Part shown: in pieces, positions 1-5,974 of the stretch | Layout: every line of letters starts with the position of its first letter | How positions within the stretch are numbered: the stretch's first letter is position 1 | Source: Bacilli bacterium | GTDB taxonomy: Bacteria; Bacillota_I; Bacilli_A; RF39; UBA660 | DNA: 8,412 nucleotides | Direction of reading: 5' to 3' | Assembly (NCBI GenBank): GCA_900753645.1 | Contig: CAADZW010000009.1 | Span: forward strand, 1 to 8,412 | Notes under the pieces: generated by a model | What the model was told of the DNA's origin: nothing | Databases searched by the model: none | Seen by the model: only the letters and a program-made list of their open reading frames with translations | Program-made: the position numbers and the translations under genes

Positions 1-2
1 GT

Positions 3-419
3 TATAAAGATGTAAAATTATTCCCGCTTCCACGCAAAGAATATTTTTTAACTGACATTAACAATATTGCTAGTAGTACTCTCTCACTCGGGGAATTAAT
101 TTTTTATTATGATGAAGCTTATTATATATCTCATTTTCGTGATAATGCACCATTAAAAGTTTTAAAAGAAACTATCGAAATTGCACAATACGAAGATTAT
201 CGTTCTTGGATAGTAGAAGAATTTTATAGCAGAATTGAGTTATTATATAGATTAGCCAACAATATTAAAAAAGCCGATAAAAATATAACAGACATTGCTA
301 AAATTCATACATTTTATGATAATGAAGTTCATATAATAATGTCATACAAATGGCGAGAACTTATGAATATACCTAATAAATGGGAAGCATATACTGAAGA
401 TTATTATGACACAATATAA
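3..419 (+). CDS. Hypothetical protein, 3' part only (5' end outside window)
   Basis: The frame is open from base 3 to a TAA at 417-419, giving 138 visible residues. The only in-frame ATGs are late, so the true start lies upstream of the window. The visible part is hydrophilic and rich in aromatic and charged residues (for example RSWIVEEFYSRIELLYRL in the middle and NKWEAYTEDYYDTI at the end). It has no membrane segment, signal peptide, Cys cluster or catalytic motif that I recognise. Amphipathic helices around residues 60-95 suggest a soluble, mostly helical domain. It reads convergently with pbpB and is unlikely to belong to the division operon. The codon pattern (A/T-rich third positions) matches the neighbours. 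Function unknown; I am fairly sure it is coding because of the long unbroken frame and the protein-like composition. Confidence 0.7.
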   Translation, partial: YKDVKLFPLPRKEYFLTDINNIASSTLSLGELIFYYDEAYYISHFRDNAPLKVLKETIEIAQYEDYRSWIVEEFYSRIELLYRLANNIKKADKNITDIAKIHTFYDNEVHIIMSYKWRELMNIPNKWEAYTEDYYDTI

Positions 420-451
420 AAAAAGAATTAGAAAATCGCCTCTAATTCTTT
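418..451. terminator. Intrinsic terminator, best on the minus strand (second terminator after pbpB)
   Basis: A perfect 11-bp stem (422-432 with 441-451) encloses an 8-nt loop. Read on the minus strand it is followed by seven T (complement of 418-424), so it would end transcription leaving pbpB. On the + strand it sits just past the TAA at 417-419, but the sequence after it is only T-rich, so termination of the upstream + gene would be weaker. The A run overlaps that gene's stop codon. Probably shared by the two convergent genes. Confidence 0.7.
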
Positions 452-471
452 AGATTATTTTATCATCTACC

Positions 472-496
472 AAAAAGAATCAAGTTGATTCTTTTT
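472..496 (-). terminator. Terminator-like hairpin formed by the last codons of pbpB
   Basis: Bases 472-482 pair perfectly with 486-496 (11 bp, 3-nt loop). On the minus strand the last codons of pbpB (Glu-Lys-Glu-Ser-Thr) form the 5' arm and loop, and the TGA stop begins the 3' arm, which ends in five T. The GC part of the stem is short, so alone it may be leaky. A second, longer hairpin follows about 20 nt on, giving a tandem terminator. Confidence 0.55.
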
Positions 497-2648
497 CTAT
501 GCTGTATTTCTGTTTTAAGGTTAATTTGATTGTATCAGATAATTTGCTACCCGGTTCAATACTTTGTTCAGTGACAAAACCATAGCCTTCTATTTCATAA
601 GCAACATTCAACATATCAAGCAAAGTGATTGCCTCAATTCTTGAGTAACCTGTTAAATCAGGAATTACTATCTCAGTATCATTAGTTAATAAAAATACTT
701 TATCGCCACTTAAAACAGTTGTGTTGGCACTTGGGTATTGTTCGATAATACGATCACCATTACCTAATATAACGACATCTAATTCTTTAGTTTCTAACTC
801 TTTTTTAACATCTTCGGTATTTAAATTAAGATAATTTTGAATTTCATATTTTATCACTTCATCATCGCTGTTATTGTTTCCAATTAACCCTTTGTATTTA
901 GCGATCGATTCCATAACTGATTGGGTCATCTCTTTAAGACCAATATTAGATCCATTATTAGGTCTTTTAACCGATACAAATATAATTATTTCTGGATCAT
1001 CTTTAGGAAACATTCCCGAAAAAGAATATAAATGATCTAACCAACCAGTCAAATAGCCTCCATTTTGATCGTCATATATTTCTGCAGTTCCTGTTTTTCC
1101 GATAACATCTAATCCTTCGACACGATAATCTAAACCGACAGCTTCATTTTCTTCATCGTGAATTGCGTCATACATTAATTGCTTAATTTGTTCAATCGTC
1201 GATTCACTGACAATTCGATCGCTCTTTTCAACTTGTCTTTCATAGATAACTTGCCCATTTTCAACGATTTTACTGACAATATTCGGCTTTACCATATAAC
1301 CATTGTTAGCAATAATACTTAAAGCTTGTAAGTGTTGAATTGGCGTTGTTGTAATTCCTTGACCGTAAGAAGCAGCAGCAACTTCAACTGGATAATTGAA
1401 AACTAAACTTCCCGATAATTCACGTGGTAATTCAATACCGGTGGCACTTCCAAAACCATAACTTTCTAAACAATCTTTTAAATCATCTTTGGTAATAAAT
1501 TGGTTGACAATATTAGAAGTAGCAACATTACTCGATAAAACAAAACCTTGATCAAAAGTAATTTCCCCCCAACCAACTGTATTCCAATCATATATTTTAG
1601 TTCCTTCGATTTCAATATTACCAGATAAATAAGTTTTACTACCATCATATGTGCCTTTTTCAATCGCACACATATAAGTAAATATTTTCATGACACTACC
1701 TGGCTCATAAGAAAACGAAGTCAAAGGATTTTCATAATTAGTTAAATTTAATTTGTTAGGATCGAAAGAAGGTGTTGCAGCAGATCCTAAAATATCACCT
1801 GTCTTAGCATCCATAACACTAATCGTTATCCATTCTGGATCATAATTAGCTACATTTTCATCGATAGCGGCCTCTAAAATTCTTTGAATATTTGAATCGA
1901 TTGTCAAATAAATGTCGCTACCGTTGGTCGCTGGATAGTTATCTTCTGGAGTATCCGGTATTTTATAACCATAACGATCTTGCTGATAACTAATATAACC
2001 ATTTTGACCCTTTAAAATATCTTCGTACTCGACCTCAATCCCTAATTCTCCCACGATTATATCTTCAACTTTGGTTATGTTGCCAATCGTGATCTCTGTT
2101 TCTTGTTTTTTGGCATAACCGATGATATATGAAGCAAAATCACCATTTGGATAGTATCTTTTATAACTTTCGATAAAATCGATTCCTGGTAAGTTTAAAT
2201 CTTCGATTTGTTTTTTTAAAATCTCACTGATTCCTCGTCCACCTGGTCCTAGTTCGACCTGATAGACATCTCTATTTAATAATTCTAACAGAGTGTCTAC
2301 TTCCATATTTAACAACGGCGCTAGAGCTTCGGCTGTCATCTCTTTGTCAACTACATGGTGTAAAGTACTAGAAGAACCGGTTCTACTTTCATCAAGATAA
2401 GCGATAACTGTGTAACTTGAGACATCATTAGCTAACACATTCCCACTATTATCGTATATCGTTCCTCTTTTTGCATATAGAATCGAAGAATAGGTATTAC
2501 GGTTTGAAGCGAATTCTTCCATATTTATTCCATAAACACTAGGTGATAATGATAGATAAACATATTGTAAAAACAAAATAAAAATAAAAACAAGAAATAT
2601 TCCAAAAGCAACCATTGGGGTTTTCCATTTTAGATTTCTTGTTTTCAT
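480..2648 (-). CDS. pbpB: Class B penicillin-binding protein (septal transpeptidase) with two PASTA domains
   Basis: Membrane-anchored D,D-transpeptidase that cross-links septal peptidoglycan and is the target of beta-lactams. The 722-aa protein has one membrane segment (about 12-33), then the PBP dimerisation/pedestal region with the family signature RGTIYDNSG at 61-69. The transpeptidase domain follows, with all three catalytic motifs intact: SVMK at 318-321 (nucleophile Ser318), SSN at 372-374 and KTGT at 518-521. The tail (about 600-715) looks like two PASTA repeats, as in PBP2B/PBP2x. An ATG nine codons upstream (2675) is open, but it lies inside ftsL and lacks a good ribosome site, whereas the ATG at 2648 has AGAGGTGA five bases before it. 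It is the last gene of the mraZ operon, 10 nt after ftsL. The position directly after ftsL favours PBP2B (FtsI) over SpoVD, although SpoVD is a close relative. Confidence 0.95.
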   Translation of the reverse strand: MKTRNLKWKTPMVAFGIFLVFIFILFLQYVYLSLSPSVYGINMEEFASNRNTYSSILYAKRGTIYDNSGNVLANDVSSYTVIAYLDESRTGSSSTLHHVVDKEMTAEALAPLLNMEVDTLLELLNRDVYQVELGPGGRGISEILKKQIEDLNLPGIDFIESYKRYYPNGDFASYIIGYAKKQETEITIGNITKVEDIIVGELGIEVEYEDILKGQNGYISYQQDRYGYKIPDTPEDNYPATNGSDIYLTIDSNIQRILEAAIDENVANYDPEWITISVMDAKTGDILGSAATPSFDPNKLNLTNYENPLTSFSYEPGSVMKIFTYMCAIEKGTYDGSKTYLSGNIEIEGTKIYDWNTVGWGEITFDQGFVLSSNVATSNIVNQFITKDDLKDCLESYGFGSATGIELPRELSGSLVFNYPVEVAAASYGQGITTTPIQHLQALSIIANNGYMVKPNIVSKIVENGQVIYERQVEKSDRIVSESTIEQIKQLMYDAIHDEENEAVGLDYRVEGLDVIGKTGTAEIYDDQNGGYLTGWLDHLYSFSGMFPKDDPEIIIFVSVKRPNNGSNIGLKEMTQSVMESIAKYKGLIGNNNSDDEVIKYEIQNYLNLNTEDVKKELETKELDVVILGNGDRIIEQYPSANTTVLSGDKVFLLTNDTEIVIPDLTGYSRIEAITLLDMLNVAYEIEGYGFVTEQSIEPGSKLSDTIKLTLKQKYSIEKEST

Positions 2649-2652
2649 ATTT

Positions 2653-2660
2653 TCACCTCT
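2653..2660 (-). promoter_or_regulatory. Ribosome binding site that sets the pbpB start
   Basis: On the minus strand AGAGGTGA lies five bases before the ATG at 2648 and overlaps the TAG stop of ftsL. This supports the shorter pbpB start and suggests translational coupling of ftsL and pbpB. Confidence 0.75.
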
Positions 2661-2946
2661 AATCATCAATAACAACTATATTATCATTATTATACGCTAA
2701 TCCTAGTTCTTTGACAACCTTTTGCACATTATCGAAAGAAGTTAATTCATTTACCTGCATCGTTAAACTTTCAACAGTTTTATCCTCATTAGAAATTTGA
2801 TATCTAATTTTTTCATTACTCATCTTATAGTTGCCGATACTAGCACCAAAAAAAATCTTGATCATGATTGCTAGAGCAAAACATACAACACCACTTAAAT
2901 ATAACAATTTTTCTCCTTTAGATAAACCTTTTCTTTTCTTTGCCAT
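2659..2946 (-). CDS. ftsL: Cell division protein FtsL
   Basis: Small bitopic divisome protein that forms a coiled-coil complex with DivIC/FtsB and DivIB/FtsQ and activates septal wall synthesis by FtsW and the class B PBP. The 95-aa protein shows the family layout: a basic cytoplasmic N-terminus (KKRK at 3-6), one membrane helix (about 14-33), a charged heptad-like helix (about 43-70), and a C-terminal segment resembling the FtsL end (VVKELGLAY at 77-85, then VVID). FtsL sequences diverge quickly, so identification rests on this architecture plus the position between rsmH and pbpB, which is the classical order. The ATG lies one base after the rsmH stop. AAGGA lies about nine bases upstream, inside the end of rsmH, which points to coupled translation. 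Confidence 0.9.
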   Translation of the reverse strand: MAKKRKGLSKGEKLLYLSGVVCFALAIMIKIFFGASIGNYKMSNEKIRYQISNEDKTVESLTMQVNELTSFDNVQKVVKELGLAYNNDNIVVIDD

Positions 2947-2947
2947 T

Positions 2948-3856
2948 TTATCTTATCCTTTCGATTATTCGTAGTTTCGCGCTTCGAGCACGATTGTTAT
3001 TTTCTAATTCTTCCTTTTTAGGTACAATACTAGCAACTATTTTATACTTTGGTTGGTATTCGCTAGGAATGACTGGTAAATTTTTTAAGTTGTCATCAAC
3101 TTCGCTAACTTCTTTAAATATATTTTTACATATCCTATCTTCAAGAGAATGAAATGTAATAACACATACTCTACCACCGACATTAATTAAATCTAAAGCT
3201 TGTCTTAAACTGTTTTCGAAAACATTTAATTCATCGTTAACTTCGATTCTTAATGCTTGAAACACCTTTCTTGCCGGATGTTTCTCATTTTTGTAACTAA
3301 ATGGTACGTTTTGTTTAATTACTTCTACCAATTCTAAAGTTGTCGTTAATGGTCTATTTTTAATAATACCTTTAGCAATACTAACTGCATACTTCTCTTC
3401 CCCATATTTTTTAAAAATAGTTATTAGTTGTTCTAATGAATAATTGTTGACGATATAGTAAGCATCTAATGTTTGATTTTGATTCATTCGCATGTCCAAT
3501 TTTGCGTCTTGATGAAAACTAAAGCCACGTTCACTATCATCTAATTGTGGACTAGATACCCCTAAATCATATAGAATTCCATCGACCTTATCGATATTCA
3601 ACTTAGTTAATTCTTCTTTTAGATTGACAAAATTACTATTGATAATTTTAAAATTAGAATTGATTTTTTTTAATTTTTCGCTAGCTTTTTCAATAGCAGC
3701 ACTATCTTGATCAAATGCATATAAATATCCATTCTTGATTTTTTTTAGTATTTCACTACTATGACCAGCATATCCTAATGTGCAATCGACAACTATGCTG
3801 TCATCTTTTAAATTTAAACCTTCAATACTCTCTTTTAATAGAACACTTACATGCAT
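2948..3856 (-). CDS. rsmH: 16S rRNA (cytosine-1402-N4)-methyltransferase RsmH (MraW)
   Basis: Cytoplasmic S-adenosylmethionine-dependent enzyme that methylates N4 of C1402 in the 16S rRNA decoding centre. The 302-aa length is normal. Family motifs in order: VDCTLGYAGHS at 23-33 (SAM-binding loop), DQD at 49-51, DLGVSSPQLD at 97-106, GFSF at 111-114, LDMRM at 120-124, HPARKVFQALRIEVN at 193-207, FHSLED at 235-240, and NNRARSAKLRI at 287-297. All core motifs are present, so the enzyme should be active. The start at 3856 has AAGGTGA about five bases upstream, overlapping the TAA of mraZ. It is the second gene of the division operon, 9 nt after mraZ and 1 nt before ftsL. Confidence 0.98.
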   Translation of the reverse strand: MHVSVLLKESIEGLNLKDDSIVVDCTLGYAGHSSEILKKIKNGYLYAFDQDSAAIEKASEKLKKINSNFKIINSNFVNLKEELTKLNIDKVDGILYDLGVSSPQLDDSERGFSFHQDAKLDMRMNQNQTLDAYYIVNNYSLEQLITIFKKYGEEKYAVSIAKGIIKNRPLTTTLELVEVIKQNVPFSYKNEKHPARKVFQALRIEVNDELNVFENSLRQALDLINVGGRVCVITFHSLEDRICKNIFKEVSEVDDNLKNLPVIPSEYQPKYKIVASIVPKKEELENNNRARSAKLRIIERIR

Positions 3857-3865
3857 AATTTCACC

Positions 3866-4300
3866 TTAAATATTAATATTAGAAGCAAATAAACTATCAG
3901 CGATATCAGAAATGGAACTTTCATTAGTTGCTAAGAATAATTCCCAGCGTTCTTTATTCCAAATTTCTAAGCGGTCATTGACACCGATTATAATACATTC
4001 CTTTTTTAAATCAGCGTATTTAATTAATGGCTGACTGATGTTTAATCGACCTTGTTTATCAAATTCACACACTGTCGCACCGGATAAAAAGAAACGAAGA
4101 TAATTACGAGCATCTTTAGTGTTGGGTAATTCTTTATATTTTTTAGCAATATTTTGCCACTCTTCTTTCGGATAAATAAATAGACATCCATCTAATCCTT
4201 TAGTCACGATGAATTGTTCACCTAATTCGTATCTTATTTTTGCTGGAATAATGATTCGTCCTTTATCATCGATCGTATGATGATATTCACCCATAAACAT
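3866..4300 (-). CDS. mraZ: Transcriptional regulator MraZ of the division/wall operon
   Basis: DNA-binding regulator with two AbrB-like swapped-hairpin half-domains that assembles into a ring and binds short tandem repeats in front of its own operon. The 144-aa protein has the family opening MFMGEYHHTIDDKGR and both signature loops: DDKGRIIIPAKIR at 11-23 and DKQGRLNI at 81-88. A frame extension to a GTG at 4312 is possible, but that GTG is part of the ribosome site itself, and the family begins at MFMGEY, so I use the ATG at 4300. It is the first gene of the operon, followed after 9 nt by rsmH. Four candidate binding boxes lie just upstream, so self-regulation is very likely. In related bacteria MraZ can repress or activate; the sequence does not say which applies here. 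Confidence 0.97.
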   Translation of the reverse strand: MFMGEYHHTIDDKGRIIIPAKIRYELGEQFIVTKGLDGCLFIYPKEEWQNIAKKYKELPNTKDARNYLRFFLSGATVCEFDKQGRLNISQPLIKYADLKKECIIIGVNDRLEIWNKERWELFLATNESSISDIADSLFASNINI

Positions 4301-4304
4301 ATTA

Positions 4305-4310
4305 TCACCC
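4305..4310 (-). promoter_or_regulatory. Ribosome binding site of mraZ, merged with the last MraZ box
   Basis: On the minus strand GGGTGA lies four bases before the ATG at 4300. The same bases form part of the fourth MraZ box, so bound MraZ and the start region share sequence. This site also rules out the GTG at 4312 as start. Confidence 0.7.
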
Positions 4311-4343
4311 ACTTTTAACCACTAAATACCACTGTATACCATT
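4306..4343 (-). promoter_or_regulatory. MraZ operator: four tandem boxes with 10-bp period
   Basis: Read on the minus strand, TGG occurs at an exact 10-bp spacing four times (complement of CCA at 4339-4341, 4329-4331, 4319-4321, 4309-4311). Three boxes read AGTGG and the outermost reads AATGG. A 10-bp repeat with a GTGG/TGGG core is the known MraZ box pattern (TGGGN plus 5-nt spacers in E. coli, AAAGTGK plus 3 nt in mycoplasmas). The array starts right after the -10 element and runs over the predicted transcription start into the ribosome site, a geometry suited to repression. Confidence 0.9.
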
Positions 4344-4372
4344 ATTTTACTCTAACAATGGTAATTTGTAAA
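4344..4372 (-). promoter_or_regulatory. Sigma-A-type promoter of the mraZ operon
   Basis: On the minus strand the -35 element TTTACA (4372-4367) and the -10 element TAAAAT (4349-4344) are 17 bp apart, each one base from consensus. Transcription should begin near 4337, giving a leader of about 37 nt. No other promoter is obvious within the four genes, so this one probably drives all of them. Confidence 0.8.
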
Positions 4373-4388
4373 GGGTTTTTTGTGATTT

Positions 4389-4412
4389 TTATAAGTTTTA
4401 TTAAACTTATAA
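4389..4412. repeat. AT-rich perfect inverted repeat
   Basis: Ten-base arms 4389-4398 and 4403-4412 pair perfectly around a 4-nt loop. Only one pair is G-C, and no T run follows on either strand, so it does not look like a terminator by itself. It lies between the terminator of the mini-protein genes and the mraZ promoter. It could be a regulator site or a chance hairpin in AT-rich DNA. Confidence 0.4.
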
Positions 4413-4413
4413 T

Positions 4414-4434
4414 AAAAAGAGGAATATTCCTCTT
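4414..4434 (-). terminator. Intrinsic terminator of the YjcZ-like gene pair
   Basis: An 18-nt perfect palindrome (4417-4434) forms a 7-bp stem with a 4-nt loop and, on the minus strand, runs into a stretch of T (complement of 4414-4418). The first two bases of the hairpin are the end of the TAA stop of the 38-aa gene. It insulates the downstream mraZ promoter from read-through. Confidence 0.75.
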
Positions 4435-4549
4435 AATAAAGACATGCCCCTAAAATGATAGCAAGTAAGATATATAGAACAATTATAATTAAATAATTAT
4501 TATTTGTGTGTTCACATTTGCATGTCGTATTACATGTTTCACAATTCAT
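4433..4549 (-). CDS. YjcZ-like small membrane protein, 38 aa
   Basis: A very short gene with a strong ribosome site (AAAGGAG, seven bases before the ATG at 4549). The protein has a Cys-rich polar N-terminus (Cys at 3, 6, 10 and 12), followed by one hydrophobic helix, LIIIVLYILLAIILGACLY, to the end. This tail resembles the YjcZ/SscA family of tiny sporulation proteins, whose members end in a similar FALIVVLFILLIIVGA-type segment. It follows a 28-aa gene with nearly the same helix, so the two look like paralogous partners in one transcript. The extended Cys-x2-Cys-x3-Cys-x-Cys head is unlike the usual Gly/Tyr-rich YjcZ head and might bind metal or form disulfides; that is speculation. In Bacillus, relatives act in spore coat assembly; a role here is inferred. 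Confidence 0.75.
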   Translation of the reverse strand: MNCETCNTTCKCEHTNNNYLIIIVLYILLAIILGACLY

Positions 4550-4566
4550 ACTATTACTCCTTTATC

Positions 4567-4653
4567 CTAGATGTAAGCTCCAAGTATAATTATTAAAAGA
4601 ATAAAAAGCACTAAAACGATAGCAGCTCCAGATATACCATTGTTACAACACAT
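4567..4653 (-). CDS. YjcZ-like small membrane protein, 28 aa
   Basis: A 28-residue gene with a near-ideal ribosome site (AAAGGAGG, nine bases before the ATG at 4653). The product begins MCCNNGISGA and then consists of one hydrophobic helix, AIVLVLFILLIIILGAYI. This is a close match to the YjcZ-family pattern (a short polar head, then a helix ending in LGA/VGA and an aromatic residue). In Bacillus such proteins are mostly made in the mother cell during sporulation. It is the first of two similar genes, with 17 nt to the next start. Two adjacent Cys at positions 2-3 parallel the Cys-rich head of the neighbour. It is too short for most gene finders, but the ribosome site and family likeness make it convincing. 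Confidence 0.8.
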   Translation of the reverse strand: MCCNNGISGAAIVLVLFILLIIILGAYI

Positions 4654-4684
4654 ATAAATCATCCTCCTTTTTGTCTTTTCACAT

Positions 4685-4711
4685 TATTGTATGGTATTTT
4701 GAAAGTTTTGT
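4685..4711 (-). promoter_or_regulatory. Promoter of the YjcZ-like pair; fits sigma-K and, less well, sigma-A
   Basis: On the minus strand AC (4711-4710), 16 bases, then CATACAATA (4693-4685) match the sporulation sigma-K consensus AC-N16/17-CATAnnnTA. The CATACAAT part also suits a sigma-E -10 element. A vegetative reading is possible (TACAAT with ATCACA 17 bp upstream, four of six -35 bases). The start would lie about 25 bases before the 28-aa gene. The short consensus in AT-rich DNA could be chance. Confidence 0.5.
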
Positions 4712-4724
4712 GATAGATAATGGA

Positions 4725-4751
4725 AAAATATTGTTTTTTTTACAATATTTT
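4725..4751. repeat. Perfect 10-bp inverted repeat over the prsA promoter
   Basis: AAAATATTGT (4725-4734) and its exact complement ACAATATTTT (4742-4751) flank a 7-T spacer. The left arm covers part of the -35 element and the right arm ends at the TG of the extended -10. This is where a repressor dimer would bind. I cannot assign it to a known regulator, and its base composition makes chance possible. Confidence 0.5.
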
Positions 4752-4759
4752 GTTATAAT
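4731..4759 (+). promoter_or_regulatory. Sigma-A-type promoter of prsA
   Basis: TTGTTT (4731-4736), 17 bases, then a perfect TATAAT (4754-4759) preceded by TG, making an extended -10. Transcription should start near 4766, about 28 bases before the ATG. The ribosome site AAAGGAGAGG lies ten bases before the start codon. Confidence 0.75.
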
Positions 4760-4793
4760 GAATTGTGTGTTATAAAGGAGAGGATTTAGAAAA

Positions 4794-5777
4794 ATGAAGA
4801 AAAAGTATTTATTGCTACTTTTGTGTTTACCGCTTTTGATGACTGGTTGTAAAAAAATACCACAGTTGCAGGATGGTAAACAAGTTATTGTCGAGATTAA
4901 TGGTAAACAATTTACAGCAGAAGAATTCTTTGATGAATTAAAGGAAATTAGTGGTACTGGAGTTTTAGTTAATTTAGTAAATAATTATATTGCTGAACAA
5001 GAGTTATCTGATGAAATGAAAGAAGATGCTAAAAGTCAAGCTCAATCACAATATGATTCTTTATATGCTTATTATAGTAGTGACTGGGATAATTTTTTAA
5101 GATATTACGGTTATACTAGTGGCGACGCTTTTCTTGCCTACTTACAAGAATCATATATGCAATCTGCAACGATCGAGCAATATGTTAGAAATGATGTAAT
5201 TACGGATGAGGAAATTCAAACTTATTATGATGAGAATATCTATGGTGAAATAACTGTAAGACATATTTTAATTTCTCCAGATGTCGACGATGATGCGACT
5301 GATGAAGAGATTGAAGAAGCTGAAGCAACCGCTTTAGAAAAAGCTAAAGAGTTAATTACTCAAATTCAAAACAGCGAGAATTTAGAAGAAGATTTCACTA
5401 ATTTAGCTAAGGAAAATTCTGATGATACTGGTACTGTTGAACAAGGCGGTTTACTAGAAAACATCACTAATGAAAGTGGTTTAGTAGAAGAATTCTGGGA
5501 AGCAGCTAATGACCTTGAAGTTGGTGAATTTACTACTGAACCAGTCAAAACAAGATTTGGCTATCATATTATATATAAAGTAAGTCAAAAAGAAAAACCT
5601 AGTTTGGATTCGGTTAAAGATAAAGTTTTAGATGGTTTAGTTTCTGAACTATTGAGTGCAACTGATGCAGAATCTATTTACTGGGCTGGTTTAAGAGAAA
5701 AATACAATATGGTTATTTACGATGATATTATCAAAGATTCTTATGATGCTGCAATGAAAAGTTTACAAAAAAATTAA
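4794..5777 (+). CDS. prsA: PrsA-type peptidyl-prolyl isomerase lipoprotein (foldase)
   Basis: Lipid-anchored extracellular chaperone and parvulin-type prolyl isomerase that helps secreted proteins, including PBPs, fold outside the membrane. The 327-aa protein starts with a lipoprotein signal peptide, KKK plus a Leu-rich core and lipobox LMTGC, with Cys19 as the lipidated residue. The N-terminal chaperone region spans about 30-145, the parvulin domain about 150-263, and a helical C-terminal segment follows. Parvulin landmarks are visible: VRHILIS at 155-161, QGGLL at 217-221 and FGYHIIYKV at 255-263. A very acidic insert (about 162-178, DVDDDATDEEIEEAEAT) lies within the domain, as is common in PrsA. 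Length is slightly above the usual 290-ish residues. It stands alone with its own promoter and terminator, divergent from the YjcZ-like pair. Confidence 0.92.
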   Translation: MKKKYLLLLLCLPLLMTGCKKIPQLQDGKQVIVEINGKQFTAEEFFDELKEISGTGVLVNLVNNYIAEQELSDEMKEDAKSQAQSQYDSLYAYYSSDWDNFLRYYGYTSGDAFLAYLQESYMQSATIEQYVRNDVITDEEIQTYYDENIYGEITVRHILISPDVDDDATDEEIEEAEATALEKAKELITQIQNSENLEEDFTNLAKENSDDTGTVEQGGLLENITNESGLVEEFWEAANDLEVGEFTTEPVKTRFGYHIIYKVSQKEKPSLDSVKDKVLDGLVSELLSATDAESIYWAGLREKYNMVIYDDIIKDSYDAAMKSLQKN

Positions 5778-5800
5778 AGTATTTCTGAAATACTTTTTTT
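5776..5800 (+). terminator. Intrinsic terminator of prsA
   Basis: A 9-bp stem (5776-5784 with 5788-5796) has a 3-nt loop and runs directly into seven T (5794-5800). Its first two bases are the last two of the prsA TAA stop, so nothing separates the gene from its terminator. Confidence 0.85.
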
Positions 5801-5803
5801 GTG

Positions 5804-5830
5804 AAAAAAAATCAGTATTTATATACTGAT
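5804..5830. terminator. Terminator of the convergent pilin-like gene (bidirectional)
   Basis: An 8-bp stem (5811-5818 with 5823-5830) and 4-nt loop are followed on the minus strand by eight T (complement of 5804-5811). On the + strand CA and six T follow, so it can back up the prsA terminator. For the pilin-like gene it lies about 145 nt after the stop, much farther than for the other genes here. Confidence 0.75.
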
Positions 5831-5838
5831 CATTTTTT

Positions 5839-5974
5839 ATTGTAGTTCATATGGTGGCTCAGTAGTTTTTAACGATTTTCTAACCACTAATAATCTTTAA
5901 TATCTAACTAAGAATTTTGTCTACCACTCTGATATACTGGTTATAGTCTAACAATCCCACTTTTTTGCTTTCGA
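5839..5974. other. Non-coding stretch, probable 3' UTR of the pilin-like gene
   Basis: I see no gene with a start and ribosome site on either strand, no tRNA fold and no promoter of note. On the minus strand one 26-codon frame (5984 down to 5907, ending TAG at 5906-5904) reads like protein in its second half (KVGLLDYNQYIRVVDKILS) but has no convincing start. It may be a decayed gene end, a long untranslated tail or chance. Confidence 0.4.

Noticed and set aside
1478..1669. 63-aa frame on the minus strand inside pbpB
   Set aside because: It lies in another frame of the strongly supported transpeptidase domain, with no ribosome site and no protein-like pattern.
2649..2675. Longer pbpB start (nine extra codons)
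   Set aside because: It would overlap ftsL and has no ribosome site, while the ATG at 2648 has a well-placed AGAGGTGA.
2940..3152. 70-aa + strand frame opposite rsmH/ftsL
   Set aside because: Antisense shadow of the conserved C-terminal part of rsmH; no promoter or ribosome site.
4301..4312. GTG start of mraZ four codons upstream
   Set aside because: The GTG is part of the GTGGGTGA ribosome site; the family starts at MFMGEY.
5366..5548. 60-aa minus-strand frame opposite prsA
   Set aside because: Antisense shadow of the parvulin domain; Ser-rich low-complexity translation and no start signals.
5850..5945. tRNA-like fragments (GGTGGCTCAGTAG on + and AGTGGTAGA on -)
   Set aside because: No acceptor, anticodon or T arm can be folded around either piece; similarity is limited to a D-loop-like run.
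5879..5952. Three copies of TCTAAC in the spacer after the pilin-like gene
   Set aside because: Hexamers at irregular spacing (24 and 44 bp) without further similarity; not a repeat array or CRISPR.
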